Assembly: GCF_041053105.1 (NCBI RefSeq)
Contig: NZ_CP163444.1
Coordinates: forward strand, 1,426,001 to 1,490,000
Reading direction: 5' to 3'
Source: Streptomyces sp. R44
GTDB lineage: Bacteria > Actinomycetota > Actinomycetes > Streptomycetales > Streptomycetaceae
Length of the DNA stretch: 64,000 nucleotides
The notes under the pieces are model-generated. The model searched no databases, was not told the DNA's origin, and worked only from the letters and a program-made list of their open reading frames with translations. The position numbers and the translations under genes are program-made. This document shows, one piece after another, positions 9,296 through 17,715 of this stretch (position 1 is the first letter of the stretch; the number at the start of each line of letters is the position of its first letter).

Positions 9296-9355
9296 ACGGT
9301 GGGGTGCACCCGATGGTTCACTGCACTGTACTGCCGCACGCCCCTGCGAGGATTC

Positions 9356-10219
9356 ATGACCGCCCTGTTCGCCCTGGCCACCAGCCTTCTCTGGGGCCTC
9401 GCCGACTTCGGGGGCGGGCTTCTCACCCGGCGGATCCCCGCCCTCACCGTCGTCGTGGTCTCCCAGGCCCTCGCGGTGCTCGTCCTCGGCACGGTCGTCC
9501 TCGCGACCGGCGCCTGGACCGAGGCGGGACCCCAGCTCTGGTACGCGGTCGGGGCGGGCGTCGTCGGCCCGGCGGCCATGCTCGCCTTCTACAAGGCGCT
9601 CGCGCTCGGGCCGATGGGTGTGGTCTCCCCGCTCGGCTCGCTCGGCGTCGTCGTCCCCGTCTCCGTCGGCCTGCTCGTCGGCGACCGGCCGGGGCTGCTC
9701 CAGTTCGCCGGGATCGCGGTGGCGATCCTCGGCGTGGTGCTCGCGGGCGGACCGGAGCTGCGCGGGGCGCCCGTCCAACGCCAGGCGGTCCTGCTGACCC
9801 TGGTCGCGGCCTTCGGCTTCGGCTCGGTGATGGCGCTCATCGCCGAGGCGTCCACGACCGTCACGGGCCTGTTCCTCGCCCTGTTCGTGCAGCGCGTCAC
9901 CAACGTCCTGGTCGGCGGCGGCGCCCTCTACGCCTCGGTGCGGCGCGGCGGCCGCGCGCTCCCCGAGGGCGGCTCCGGGGTCGTCCGTGCCGCGGTCCCG
10001 GCCCTCGCCTTCGTGGGCCTGGCGGACGTCGCCGCCAACGGCACGTACGCGCTCGCCGCCCAGCAGGGCCCGGTCACCGTCGCCGCCGTCCTCGCCAGCC
10101 TCTACCCGGTGGTCACGGCCCTGGCGGCCCGCGGCGTCCTCAAGGAACGCCTCCGTGCCGTCCAGGCGGCGGGCGCGGGCCTCGCTCTGGTGGGCACGGT
10201 CCTCCTCGCGACGGGCTGA
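9356..10219 (+). CDS. EamA/DMT-superfamily transporter
   Basis: 287-aa integral membrane protein with two EamA repeats and about ten hydrophobic segments, the usual size for drug/metabolite transporters such as YddG or RhaT-like exporters. The ATG at 9356 (MTALFALATSLLWG) fits the start of the first transmembrane helix; an upstream GTG at 9299 would add an unlikely hydrophilic extension. It diverges from the XRE-cupin gene, which probably controls it. Substrate unknown; amino acid or metabolite export is the common theme. Confidence 0.88.
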   Translation: MTALFALATSLLWGLADFGGGLLTRRIPALTVVVVSQALAVLVLGTVVLATGAWTEAGPQLWYAVGAGVVGPAAMLAFYKALALGPMGVVSPLGSLGVVVPVSVGLLVGDRPGLLQFAGIAVAILGVVLAGGPELRGAPVQRQAVLLTLVAAFGFGSVMALIAEASTTVTGLFLALFVQRVTNVLVGGGALYASVRRGGRALPEGGSGVVRAAVPALAFVGLADVAANGTYALAAQQGPVTVAAVLASLYPVVTALAARGVLKERLRAVQAAGAGLALVGTVLLATG

Positions 10220-10231
10220 CCGCCGGCCGCC

Positions 10232-10270
10232 GTCCCGGACCACCGGCCACCGGCCACCGGCCACCGGGAC
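10232..10270. repeat. Four 7-bp tandem repeats inside an inverted repeat
   Basis: CCACCGG is repeated four times head to tail (10240-10267) and is bracketed by GTCCCGG (10232-10238) and CCGGGAC (10264-10270). The unit lies between the convergent EamA and acyltransferase genes and may act as a terminator hairpin. Confidence 0.55.
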
Positions 10271-10278
10271 CCGTCAGA

Positions 10279-11046
10279 TCACGACGGGACGGACTCGGAG
10301 CTGCCCGTGCGCTGGGCCTCCCACACCGCGAGGGCCGCCAGCTGCTCCGGGGTGACGTGTTCCGGGATCGGGGTCGGGGCCGGAGTGCGGAGCGGGGGCT
10401 GCCAGCCCTTCTCCGGGTCCCAGCTGCGGACGACCTTCGCCGGGGCGCCCGCCACGACCGAGTGGTCCGGAACCTCACCCCGTACCACCGCGCCCGCCGC
10501 GACGACGACGTTCCGGCCCAGGCGCGCCCCGGGGAGGATCACGGCGCCCGTGCCGAGCCAGCAGCCGGGGCCGATGGAGACCGGTTCCGAGCGGGGCCAC
10601 TGGCGGCCCACGGGCTCGTCCGGGTCGTCGTAACTGTGGTTGGTCGAGGTGACGTAGACGTACGGCCCGCAGTACGTGTTCGAGCCGATCGTCACCTTCG
10701 CGTCGGCGATGACATGGCTGCCGCGCCCGAGCACGACCCCGTCACCGAGGGTCAGGACGGTGTCCTGCCCGAGGTCGAGGTCCGGCAGCATCCCCGCCGT
10801 GAGCGTGACCTGCTCGGCGATGATGCAGCACTCGCCGATCTCGATCCACGGGTCGCCGAAGACCGTGCCCTGCGGGAAGGCGAGCCGGGTGCCCGCGCCG
10901 AGGCGGCGGAACCGCAGCTTCCCCGGGTGTTCGGCGGTGACGGAGCCGGCCTGCTGCACCCAGCGCCAGCCGCCCTGCACGGCACGGGCGAGGACCCGGC
11001 GCCGCCAGGCGGCGAGGGATGAGAACGTGTTTCTGTTCCTGGGCAC
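10279..11046 (-). CDS. Acyltransferase, left-handed beta-helix (hexapeptide) family
   Basis: 255-aa protein (GTG at 11046; MPRNRNTFSSLAAWR) of the LbH/WbbJ-like family. It has hexapeptide repeats around VTIGSNTYCGPYVYVTSTNH and VSIGPGCWLGTGAVILPGAR and the closing AAGAVVRGEVPDHSVVAGAPAK. Such enzymes transfer acetyl or other acyl groups from CoA to sugars or similar acceptors as trimers. There is no adjacent sugar pathway, so the acceptor is unknown. It starts about 130 bp from the divergent gamma-carbonic-anhydrase-like gene. Confidence 0.85.
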   Translation of the reverse strand: MPRNRNTFSSLAAWRRRVLARAVQGGWRWVQQAGSVTAEHPGKLRFRRLGAGTRLAFPQGTVFGDPWIEIGECCIIAEQVTLTAGMLPDLDLGQDTVLTLGDGVVLGRGSHVIADAKVTIGSNTYCGPYVYVTSTNHSYDDPDEPVGRQWPRSEPVSIGPGCWLGTGAVILPGARLGRNVVVAAGAVVRGEVPDHSVVAGAPAKVVRSWDPEKGWQPPLRTPAPTPIPEHVTPEQLAALAVWEAQRTGSSESVPS

Positions 11047-11177
11047 CCGGCCACCGTAGTCGGCGCCGTCGTGCCTGATCACCGCGGTGCGCTGTGATGT
11101 CCGTCATGAGCACGGCATAGGCTGCGCCCGGGGGTACCCCCGGGCGTGACATGACGGCTGACGATCAGGAGCGAACC

Positions 11178-11705
11178 ATGACAGAGGCGTTGATCAAGGG
11201 AGTGGGCGGCAAGGAGCCGCAGATCGACCCGACCGCCTTCACCGCCCCGACCTCCGTGGTGCTCGGCGAGGTCACCCTCGGCGCGCGCGCCAGCATCTGG
11301 TACCACGCGGTGCTGCGGGCGGACTGCGGTCCGATCGCGATCGGCGAGGACTCCAACATCCAGGACAACTGCACCGTCCACGTCGACCCCGGCTTCCCCG
11401 TCTCCATCGGCGACCGGGTCACCGTCGGCCACAACGCGACCGTGCACGGCTGCGTGATCGAGGACGACGTCCTGGTCGGCATGGGCGCGACGGTCCTCAA
11501 CGGGGCCCGGATCGGCGCCGGCTCGCTCGTCGCCGCCCAGGCGCTCGTCCCTCAGGGCATGGAGATCCCGCCGGGCTCGCTGGTCGCCGGCGTCCCCGCC
11601 AAGGTGCGCCGCCCGCTGACCGACGAGGAGAAGGCGGGCATCCGGCTGAACGCCGAGATGTACCTGCTGCTCGCCAAGGGCCACGCCGAGGCCTTCGAGG
11701 ACTGA
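11178..11705 (+). CDS. Gamma-class carbonic anhydrase-like protein
   Basis: 175-aa left-handed beta-helix protein of the gamma carbonic anhydrase/YrdA family. The metal-site histidines are visible: H in NCTVHVDPGFP, and the pair in VTVGHNATVHGC. The strong Shine-Dalgarno AGGAG precedes the ATG at 11178. Many YrdA-type members show little carbonic anhydrase activity, so the reaction is not certain. It is followed by a clear hairpin terminator. Confidence 0.9.
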   Translation: MTEALIKGVGGKEPQIDPTAFTAPTSVVLGEVTLGARASIWYHAVLRADCGPIAIGEDSNIQDNCTVHVDPGFPVSIGDRVTVGHNATVHGCVIEDDVLVGMGATVLNGARIGAGSLVAAQALVPQGMEIPPGSLVAGVPAKVRRPLTDEEKAGIRLNAEMYLLLAKGHAEAFED

Positions 11706-11717
11706 CACGCACGCGAA

Positions 11718-11751
11718 GGAGGGCGGCACCCGTTCCCGGACACCGCCCTCC
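11718..11751. terminator. Hairpin terminator
   Basis: Perfect 9-bp stem GGAGGGCGG / CCGCCCTCC with a 16-nt loop, placed between the convergent carbonic-anhydrase-like and DedA genes, so it may serve both. Confidence 0.65.
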
Positions 11752-11775
11752 GTCGCGTACGCGTACCGTCCGCGC

Positions 11776-12429
11776 TCAGTCGGCCGCCGGGACCGGCTCC
11801 GGCTCCGCGGCCTCGGCCCGCTGCGCGGCCGCCTTCTTGGCGCGGTTCTTGACGATCAGCATCGAGGCGATGCCGATCAGGACGGCGAGGACGAGGCCCA
11901 GCCAGGAGAAGCGCTTGAGCCAGGCCTCGGCGACGATGCCGACCGTGTAGATGACGGCCGTGGTGCCGCCGGCCCAGAGGATGCCGCCGAGGACGTTGGC
12001 GATGAGGAACTTCCAGTACGGCATGTGCAGGACACCGGCGAGCGGGCCCGCGAAGATCCGGAGGAGGGCGATGAAGCGGCCGAAGAAGACCGCCCACATG
12101 CCCCACTTCTGGAAGGAGTTCTCGGCGAGCCCGATGTTGGCCTCGCTGAAGTGCTTGGGGAACTTCCTGCCCAGCCAGGCGAGCAGCGGCCGCCCGCCCT
12201 TGCGGCCGATCGCGTAACCGATCGAGTCGCCGATGATCGCGCCGGCGGTGGCGCAGGCGCCGAGGACGTACGGATTGATGTCGCCGTGCTGGGAGGCGAG
12301 CAGCGCCGAGCTCACGAGCACGATCTCACCGGGGAGCGGGATGCCGAGGCTCTCCAGCCCGATCACCACCCCCACAAGGACGTAGACGGCGACCGCGGGG
12401 ATCGTCTCCAGCCACTCCTGGACGTGCAC
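11776..12429 (-). CDS. DedA-family membrane protein
   Basis: 217-aa polytopic protein with the VTT/SNARE-associated (DedA) domain: GIPLPGEIVLVSSALLAS, GAIIGDSIGYAIGRKGG, and the re-entrant FFGRFIALLRIFAGPLAG segment with its conserved Arg pair. The family includes flippases for undecaprenyl phosphate and phosphatidylethanolamine, and envelope-stress functions are known. The C-terminus is charged and cytoplasmic (KNRAKKAAAQRAEAAEPEP). Monocistronic by position. Confidence 0.92.
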   Translation of the reverse strand: MHVQEWLETIPAVAVYVLVGVVIGLESLGIPLPGEIVLVSSALLASQHGDINPYVLGACATAGAIIGDSIGYAIGRKGGRPLLAWLGRKFPKHFSEANIGLAENSFQKWGMWAVFFGRFIALLRIFAGPLAGVLHMPYWKFLIANVLGGILWAGGTTAVIYTVGIVAEAWLKRFSWLGLVLAVLIGIASMLIVKNRAKKAAAQRAEAAEPEPVPAAD

Positions 12430-12558
12430 GCGGTTCCTCCCGTGTCGGCTGCTCAGCTGCGCGATGGCCCGGCACGCACGTCGGCGGGCACGCCGGGGAA
12501 GCCTACCTGGTCAGGGCGAACGGACCTCGACTCCGAGGCGGCACCTCGGGGAAGCGCG

Positions 12559-12593
12559 ACCGCCCCCGCACCCGGGCGGGGTGCGGGGGCGGT
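12559..12593 (-). terminator. Strong hairpin terminator of the DUF4442 gene
   Basis: Perfect 15-bp GC stem (ACCGCCCCCGCACCC and its complement) with a 5-nt loop, starting 18 bp beyond the stop of the thioesterase-fold gene. The most stable hairpin in this part of the window. Confidence 0.75.
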
Positions 12594-12610
12594 GGGCGCG
12601 CGCCCCGGGA

Positions 12611-13063
12611 TCAGGAGTTCGGGCGCAGCGTCCAGACGACCGTCATCTCGCCGGTCACGGCGCCGTCCTCGCGGGTGATGTCGATCCGGACCGGGAACTC
12701 CGGCCGCTCTCCGGCGTCGAGTTCGGCGACGACCTCGGCGGCGGGGCGGCCGAGGGTGGCGGTGGCCGTGACGACACCCATGGCCAGCTTCTTGTAGCCG
12801 ATCTCGGCGCTGACGGCGAGCGGGACCGCGCGGCCCAGCTGGTCGCCGAAGGCGGCGAGCACGATGGCGCCGCTGGCGGACTCGGCCAGGGTGAACATCG
12901 CTCCGGCGTGCGGGCCGCCGACGTGGTTGTGGTAGGCGGGCTGGTCCGGGAGGCGCACGACGGCGCGCTCGGCGGTGGTCTCCAGGAACTCCAGGTTCAG
13001 GGTTCCGGCCATGGGGACCGTGGCGGCGAGCATCTCGCCGACGGACATCTGGTCTGCGCTCAT
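12611..13063 (-). CDS. DUF4442/PaaI-like hotdog protein
   Basis: 150-aa hotdog-fold protein of the DUF4442/PaaI thioesterase group: HNHVGGPHAGAMFTLAESAS carries the helix and the active-site-region residues of the fold, followed by KLAMGVVTATATLGRP and GEMTVVWTLRP. The ATG at 13063 (MSADQMSVGEML) is chosen because conservation begins there. The likely role is hydrolysis of an acyl-CoA or other thioester; substrate not predictable. Its own strong terminator follows. Confidence 0.85.
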   Translation of the reverse strand: MSADQMSVGEMLAATVPMAGTLNLEFLETTAERAVVRLPDQPAYHNHVGGPHAGAMFTLAESASGAIVLAAFGDQLGRAVPLAVSAEIGYKKLAMGVVTATATLGRPAAEVVAELDAGERPEFPVRIDITREDGAVTGEMTVVWTLRPNS

Positions 13064-13169
13064 GGACCGTGATGTTACCCACGAGTAGCAGCCTTGGCCA
13101 TCCCCCTCCGGCCCCCGGCGCGGGGGCGGGCGTGGTCGAGCGGCCCCCGCACCTCTATGGTTACTGGCC

Positions 13170-14294
13170 ATGTGGCCAGGACAGCAGCCGCCCGGGGGCG
13201 AGCAGAACCCGCAGGACCAGAGTCAGAACCCCTACCAGCAGTCGGGGTACCAGCAGCCGAACCCGTATCAGCAGCCGCCTGCCCAGCCCGGGTACCCGCA
13301 GCAGCCGCCGACGCAGCCCGGCTACCCGCAGCAGCCGCCCGCGCAGCCGGGGCATCCGCAGCAGGGGTACGGCGCCCAGCCGGGGTACCCGAACCCGTAC
13401 CAGCAGCCGACCGTGCCGCAGCAGTACGCGGTGCCGGGCCCCGGACAGCCCGGTGGGCCCGACGGCGGGAAGAAGAAGCAGACGACGCTCGTGGCGATCG
13501 TCGCCGCCACCGCCGTGGTCGTCGCGGCCGGAGTCACCGGTTACCTCGTGCTCGGCGACGACAACGACGAGAAGAACAACGCCGACGACCCCAAGCCGTC
13601 CGTGACGGCCACCGCCTCCGCGGACCCCTCGTCCGCCCCGGCACCCGACCCGAGCCAGTCCTCCGGGATCGCCAACCCCCGCGACGGTGCGGCGCAGCAG
13701 GCGACGATCCCCGGCTGGAAGGTCGTCTACAACCCGAAGTACGGCACCCTCTTCGACGTACCGCCGGAGTGGGAGGTGTACAAGCCGGGCTCGATCACGT
13801 TCTTCGAGGACGAGAAGAAGGGCGGCGGCACTCCGCTGGTGACGATGTCCAGCCCCACGAGCCTCAAGAGCAAGTGGTGCACCTACGACGTCGACAAGAA
13901 CGGCACCCAGGAGAGCTGGGGCCTGTCCACGGCCGGCACCAAGGGCGGCCAGGGCGCCAAGGACACCTCGTCCCTCGCGCGCAGCGAGGCCGGCACCTGG
14001 GTGTGGGGCGGCTACGCCCAGCACATGCCGCAGAGCACCATCCAGATCACCAAGCCGGTGCCGTACACGACGAAGTCCGGTCTCACCGGCAGCATGGCGA
14101 CGGCCACGGCGCCGGGCGTCAAGAAGCGCAACAAGTGCGAGACGGACGGCAAGTCGATCGCCTTCTCCTTCAAGAACGCCGCGGGCGACTTCTCGACCTG
14201 GGTGCTCTACGGGGCCGACGGCGTCAAGGACGAGCTGCCCGACGCGACGATCCGCCAGATCCTCTCCACGGTCCGGCTCGCGCCCTCCGCCTGA
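13170..14294 (+). CDS. Membrane-anchored protein with Pro/Gln-rich N-terminal repeats
   Basis: 374-aa protein of unknown function. Residues 1-98 are a low-complexity cytoplasmic tail of Pro, Gln, Tyr and Gly with repeats of the type QPGYPQQPP. One transmembrane helix follows at about 105-127 after a KKK stop (TTLVAIVAATAVVVAAG), then an acidic/Ser-Pro linker, then an extracytoplasmic domain of about 200 residues beginning near IPGWKVVYNPKYGTLFDVPP. This organisation is frequent in Streptomyces surface proteins. Annotated as hypothetical; the outside domain is not recognised. Confidence 0.8.
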   Translation: MWPGQQPPGGEQNPQDQSQNPYQQSGYQQPNPYQQPPAQPGYPQQPPTQPGYPQQPPAQPGHPQQGYGAQPGYPNPYQQPTVPQQYAVPGPGQPGGPDGGKKKQTTLVAIVAATAVVVAAGVTGYLVLGDDNDEKNNADDPKPSVTATASADPSSAPAPDPSQSSGIANPRDGAAQQATIPGWKVVYNPKYGTLFDVPPEWEVYKPGSITFFEDEKKGGGTPLVTMSSPTSLKSKWCTYDVDKNGTQESWGLSTAGTKGGQGAKDTSSLARSEAGTWVWGGYAQHMPQSTIQITKPVPYTTKSGLTGSMATATAPGVKKRNKCETDGKSIAFSFKNAAGDFSTWVLYGADGVKDELPDATIRQILSTVRLAPSA

Positions 14295-14300
14295 CCCTCC

Positions 14301-14335
14301 GGCCACCGGGCCCGGCCACGCCGGTCCCGGTGGCC
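14301..14335 (+). terminator. Hairpin terminator
   Basis: Perfect 10-bp stem GGCCACCGGG / CCCGGTGGCC with a 15-nt loop, 7 bp after the stop of the membrane-anchored protein gene. Confidence 0.65.
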
Positions 14336-14418
14336 CCGGCCGGCCGGGCTCCCGCGCCCTGACAGACCGTCCGGATATCGGGTTGGCAGTACGGGGAGAG
14401 GACGGGGATAGTCCCGGG

Positions 14419-15747
14419 GTGACCACACCCGCCTCCTCCCCCTCCCCCCGCCTGGCCGCGACCCGCTCCCGCCGTCCCGAGTGGGCCGGCCGCAACTACC
14501 TCCTGCTCACCGCCGCCACGATCGTGACCAACCTCGGTACGCACGGCGCGCTGATCGCCACGACCTGGGCGGTCTTCGACTCCGGGGGCGACGCGGGCGA
14601 CGTGGGCCTCGTGGCCATGGCCCGCTTCCTGCCCCTGGTCCTCTTCCTCCTCATCGGCGGCGCCGTCGCCGACCGGCTGCCCCGGCACCGGGTGATGGTC
14701 GCCGCGAACGCCCTCAACTGCGTCTCGCAGGCCGCCTTCGCCGTCCTCGTGCTCTCCGGCGAGGCCCGCATCTGGCAGATGATGGTGCTCACCGCGCTCT
14801 GCGGCACCGGCCAGGCCTTCTTCAACCCGGCGGCCGAGGGCATGCTCATGTCCAGCGTCAGCGGGGAGCAGGCCAGTCGCGCCTTCGCCGTCTTCCGGAT
14901 GGCGATGCACGGCGCGGCCATCGGCGGAGCCGCGCTCGGCGGCGCGCTCGTCGCCTTCGTCGGGCCGGGCTGGGTCCTCGCGATCGACGCGGTCGCCTTC
15001 GCCGTCGCGGGCGGTCTGCGGGCCTTCCTCGACGTGAGCGGCATCCCGGACCGCGCCCCCGGCGGCGGGCTCTTCGCCGACCTGCGGGAGGGCTGGCAGG
15101 AGTTCGTCGGCCGGCCCTGGCTGTGGTCGATCGTCGCCCAGTTCTCGGGGGTGGTGGGACTGATCGGCGCGGTCGAGTCGGTGTACGGACCGCTGGTCGC
15201 CCGGGACGAGCTGGGCGGCTCGCGCCCCTGGGGCATCGCGCTCGCCGCGTACGGGGCGGGAACCGTCGCGGGCGCCGTCCTGATGACCCGCTGGAAGCCG
15301 CGCCGGATGCTGTTCGTCGGGACCCTGTGCGTCTTCCCCATCGCGCTGCCCTCGGCGGCGCTCGCGGTGCCGCTGGACGCGGCGGGCCTGACGGCGGCCA
15401 TGTTCGTCAGCGGCGTCGCGATCGAGGTCTTCGGCGTCTCCTGGATGACGACCATGCACCAGGAGATCCCGGAGGAGAAGCTGTCCCGGGTCTCCGCGTA
15501 CGACTGGTTCGGGTCGACGGCGCTGCTTCCGCTGTCCACGGCCCTCGCGGGCCCGGCGGAGAACGCGTTCGGCCGGAGCGAGGCGCTGTGGGGCGCGGCG
15601 GCGCTGATGGTGCTCGTCACCGCGCTGGTCCTGTTCGTGCCGGACGTACGGAACCTGACGCGGCGCCCGCACACGAAGGAGGTCGCGGGCGCTCCGGCCG
15701 CGGAGGCCTCAGCCGATGCCGAAGGCGCCCTCCGGGGGAACGGGTGA
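14419..15747 (+). CDS. MFS transporter (MFS_3 / macrolide-efflux-like)
   Basis: Major facilitator protein of about 442 aa with 12 predicted helices; the cytoplasmic loop after TM2 reads GGAVADRLPRHRV, the conserved MFS motif A. It resembles MFS_3 exporters (macrolide and enterobactin efflux type). The GTG at 14419 (MTTPASSPSP) is the preferred start; an in-frame start at 14383 exists. Its 3' end overlaps the convergent spermidine-synthase-like gene by 39 bp. Substrate unknown. Confidence 0.85.
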   Translation: MTTPASSPSPRLAATRSRRPEWAGRNYLLLTAATIVTNLGTHGALIATTWAVFDSGGDAGDVGLVAMARFLPLVLFLLIGGAVADRLPRHRVMVAANALNCVSQAAFAVLVLSGEARIWQMMVLTALCGTGQAFFNPAAEGMLMSSVSGEQASRAFAVFRMAMHGAAIGGAALGGALVAFVGPGWVLAIDAVAFAVAGGLRAFLDVSGIPDRAPGGGLFADLREGWQEFVGRPWLWSIVAQFSGVVGLIGAVESVYGPLVARDELGGSRPWGIALAAYGAGTVAGAVLMTRWKPRRMLFVGTLCVFPIALPSAALAVPLDAAGLTAAMFVSGVAIEVFGVSWMTTMHQEIPEEKLSRVSAYDWFGSTALLPLSTALAGPAENAFGRSEALWGAAALMVLVTALVLFVPDVRNLTRRPHTKEVAGAPAAEASADAEGALRGNG

Positions 15748-16554
15748 CGGTACGGCCCCGGCGTCGAGGACCGGCTCGGCGCCGCCGGTGAACCGGGTCA
15801 GCGTCTCCCCGTGCTCCACACGCGCGGGGAAGGCGTCGGCCGCCGCACGACGCGCGAGGTGGGCGATGTCGATCGGGCGGCCCGAGGCGACCAGGACCGC
15901 GTTCCCGAAACGGCGGCCGCGCAGTACGGCGGGCTCCGCGACGAGCGCGAGCTCCGGGAAGACGGCGGCGAAGGTGGCGAGCTGGGAGCGGAGGAAGGGG
16001 AACGGCGCGCCGTCGGCCAGATTGGCGGCGTAGAGCCCGCCGGGCCGCAGCACGCGCCGGACCTCGCGCGCGTACTCGACGGAGGTGAGGTGCGCGGGCA
16101 CGCGCGAGCCGCCGAAGACGTCGCCCACGATCAGATCGGCCGAGGCGTCCGGTGCCGCCTCCAGCCAGGCCCGGGCGTCCGCCCCGTGCACGGTCGTCCC
16201 CGAGCCCTCGGGCAGCGGCAGGTGCTCCTCGACCAGGGCGAGCAGCCCCCGGTCGGCCTCGACGACGTCCTGCCGCGAACCGGACCGGGTGACGGCCACG
16301 TACCGGGGCAGCGAGAGAGCCCCGCCGCCCAGGTGCAGGACGTCGAGGGGCGCGCCGGGCTCGGCGGCGCCGTCGACGACATGGGCGAGGCGCCGCGCGT
16401 ACTCGAACTCCAGGTAGGCCGGATCGTCGAGGTCGACGTACGACTGGGGCGCCCCGTCGACGGTCAGCAGCCAGGCCCGCTCCCGGTCGACATCGGGCAT
16501 GAGGCGCGCGGTGCCGTGGTCGACTTCGCGGATGACGGGAATGGGCTCGTTCAC
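15709..16554 (-). CDS. Spermidine synthase-like (SAM-dependent) protein
   Basis: 281-aa Rossmann-fold protein of the spermidine/spermine-synthase-like methyltransferase group common in actinobacteria. The SAM or dcSAM site is LDVLHLGGGALSLPRYVA, followed by an acidic residue after the next strand (DVVEAD) and DLIVGDVFGG. The canonical aminopropyltransferase partner genes are absent, so true polyamine synthesis is doubtful. The GTG at 16554 (MNEPIPVIREVDHG) follows GAAGG. The last 39 bp overlap the MFS gene on the other strand. Confidence 0.82.
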   Translation of the reverse strand: MNEPIPVIREVDHGTARLMPDVDRERAWLLTVDGAPQSYVDLDDPAYLEFEYARRLAHVVDGAAEPGAPLDVLHLGGGALSLPRYVAVTRSGSRQDVVEADRGLLALVEEHLPLPEGSGTTVHGADARAWLEAAPDASADLIVGDVFGGSRVPAHLTSVEYAREVRRVLRPGGLYAANLADGAPFPFLRSQLATFAAVFPELALVAEPAVLRGRRFGNAVLVASGRPIDIAHLARRAAADAFPARVEHGETLTRFTGGAEPVLDAGAVPSPVPPEGAFGIG

Positions 16555-16602
16555 GCCTTCATTGTGCCGCGACCGTCGCCAGGCCCCGGGCCGGGCGCCC
16601 GC

Positions 16603-16656
16603 GCCGCTGCCGCTGCCGCTGCCGCTGCCGCTGCCGCTGCCGCTGTCGCTGTCGCT
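16603..16656. repeat. Hexanucleotide microsatellite (GCCGCT)n
   Basis: Seven perfect GCCGCT units (16603-16644) plus two GTCGCT variants, about 50 bp upstream of the start of the spermidine-synthase-like gene on the minus strand. Six-base units keep any reading frame, so copy-number change would alter spacing, not frame. Non-coding as judged from gene positions. Confidence 0.85.
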
Positions 16657-16794
16657 GTGGGCAATCGTCCCGCAGGGCGGGACGGGTGGGCACAGCACCC
16701 GATGCCGGGTTCCGGCTCCCTCCGCGGCGCCCACCAGGTCCTGGCCGCACCCTCGGTGCCAGGTACCCCGCACCGGCGCGGGATTACGGACCCG

Positions 16795-17667
16795 TCAGCC
16801 GGTCCACACCGCCGCGACGGCCGACGCATGGGCCGCCGCCTGCGCCCGCCCCGCACGGGCCGCGGCCGCCCGGTGCGCCGGGTCCAGCGCGTTCCGCCCG
16901 ATCGCCTGCCGGGACGCCGCGTCCGGTGTGATCACCTCCACCCGCGCCCCGCCGGCCGCGAGCGCCGCGCCCTGCCGTACCGGCGAGAGCACGACCTTGC
17001 TCCCCCGCGCGCTGGGCGCGACGACGACGATCCGGTCGTGACCCGCGGCGAGGTGCGCGTTGGCGGTGGAGTGGATGCCGCCGTCGATCCAGCGCCGCCC
17101 GCCGACGGTCGCCGGAGGCCACACGCCGGGGATGGCGCAGCTCGCGGTCACGGCGTCGGTCAGCAGGACCCCGCTGTCCTCGTCGTAGGCGGTGAGTTCG
17201 CCGGTCTCGGCGTCGACCGCGGTGATGAGGAGGGGCCGAGCGGGCCAGTCCCCGGCCCGGCCAAGGCGCCGGGCGACGGCCGCGCGCCGGTCGGCCTCGG
17301 CGACGGTGGGGGCGGCGAGGGCGAGCCGGCCGAGCCGGCGTCCGTACTCCTCGGGGGTACGGGACCGGAGCACGGCCACGGCGTACCGGAGGATCGTCGG
17401 GAGGCCGAGCCGCGCGGCCGGCTCGGTGGCCTCCCCGTCGAGCTGCTGCTCGTACAGCGCGTCGAGCCCGCCCCGCCCGCAGGCGGCGAGCTGCGCCCCG
17501 ACGACCGCCCCGGCGGAGCTGCCGACGATGAGATCGGCACCGGTCAGATCGGTCCCGGCGTCGAGGAGCCCGCGCAGGATCCCGATCTCCCACCCGGCCC
17601 CGACGAGCCCACCGGCCCCGAGCACCAGTGCCGTCCGCTTCCCCGCCCGCGTCCCCGTCTGCGTCAT
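16795..17667 (-). CDS. Patatin-like phospholipase
   Basis: 290-aa lipid acyl hydrolase. It has the glycine-rich oxyanion segment GAGGLVGAGWEIGIL (about 17-31), the nucleophile elbow GSSAG (about 49-53, Ser in the middle) and the catalytic aspartate in DGG (about 193-195), which together form the Ser-Asp dyad of patatins. There is no signal peptide, so it is likely cytosolic or peripheral. Not obviously in an operon. Confidence 0.9.
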   Translation of the reverse strand: MTQTGTRAGKRTALVLGAGGLVGAGWEIGILRGLLDAGTDLTGADLIVGSSAGAVVGAQLAACGRGGLDALYEQQLDGEATEPAARLGLPTILRYAVAVLRSRTPEEYGRRLGRLALAAPTVAEADRRAAVARRLGRAGDWPARPLLITAVDAETGELTAYDEDSGVLLTDAVTASCAIPGVWPPATVGGRRWIDGGIHSTANAHLAAGHDRIVVVAPSARGSKVVLSPVRQGAALAAGGARVEVITPDAASRQAIGRNALDPAHRAAAARAGRAQAAAHASAVAAVWTG

Positions 17668-17715
17668 GTCCCGAGTCTCGCGCAGGAGTTGTCCCGCCCG
17701 GCGGGCGGGGGCGGG

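Noticed and set aside
14383..14418. Upstream start for the MFS gene
   Set aside because: It would add a charged leader (MAVRGEDGDSPG) not typical of the family; the GTG at 14419 is preferred, though not proven.
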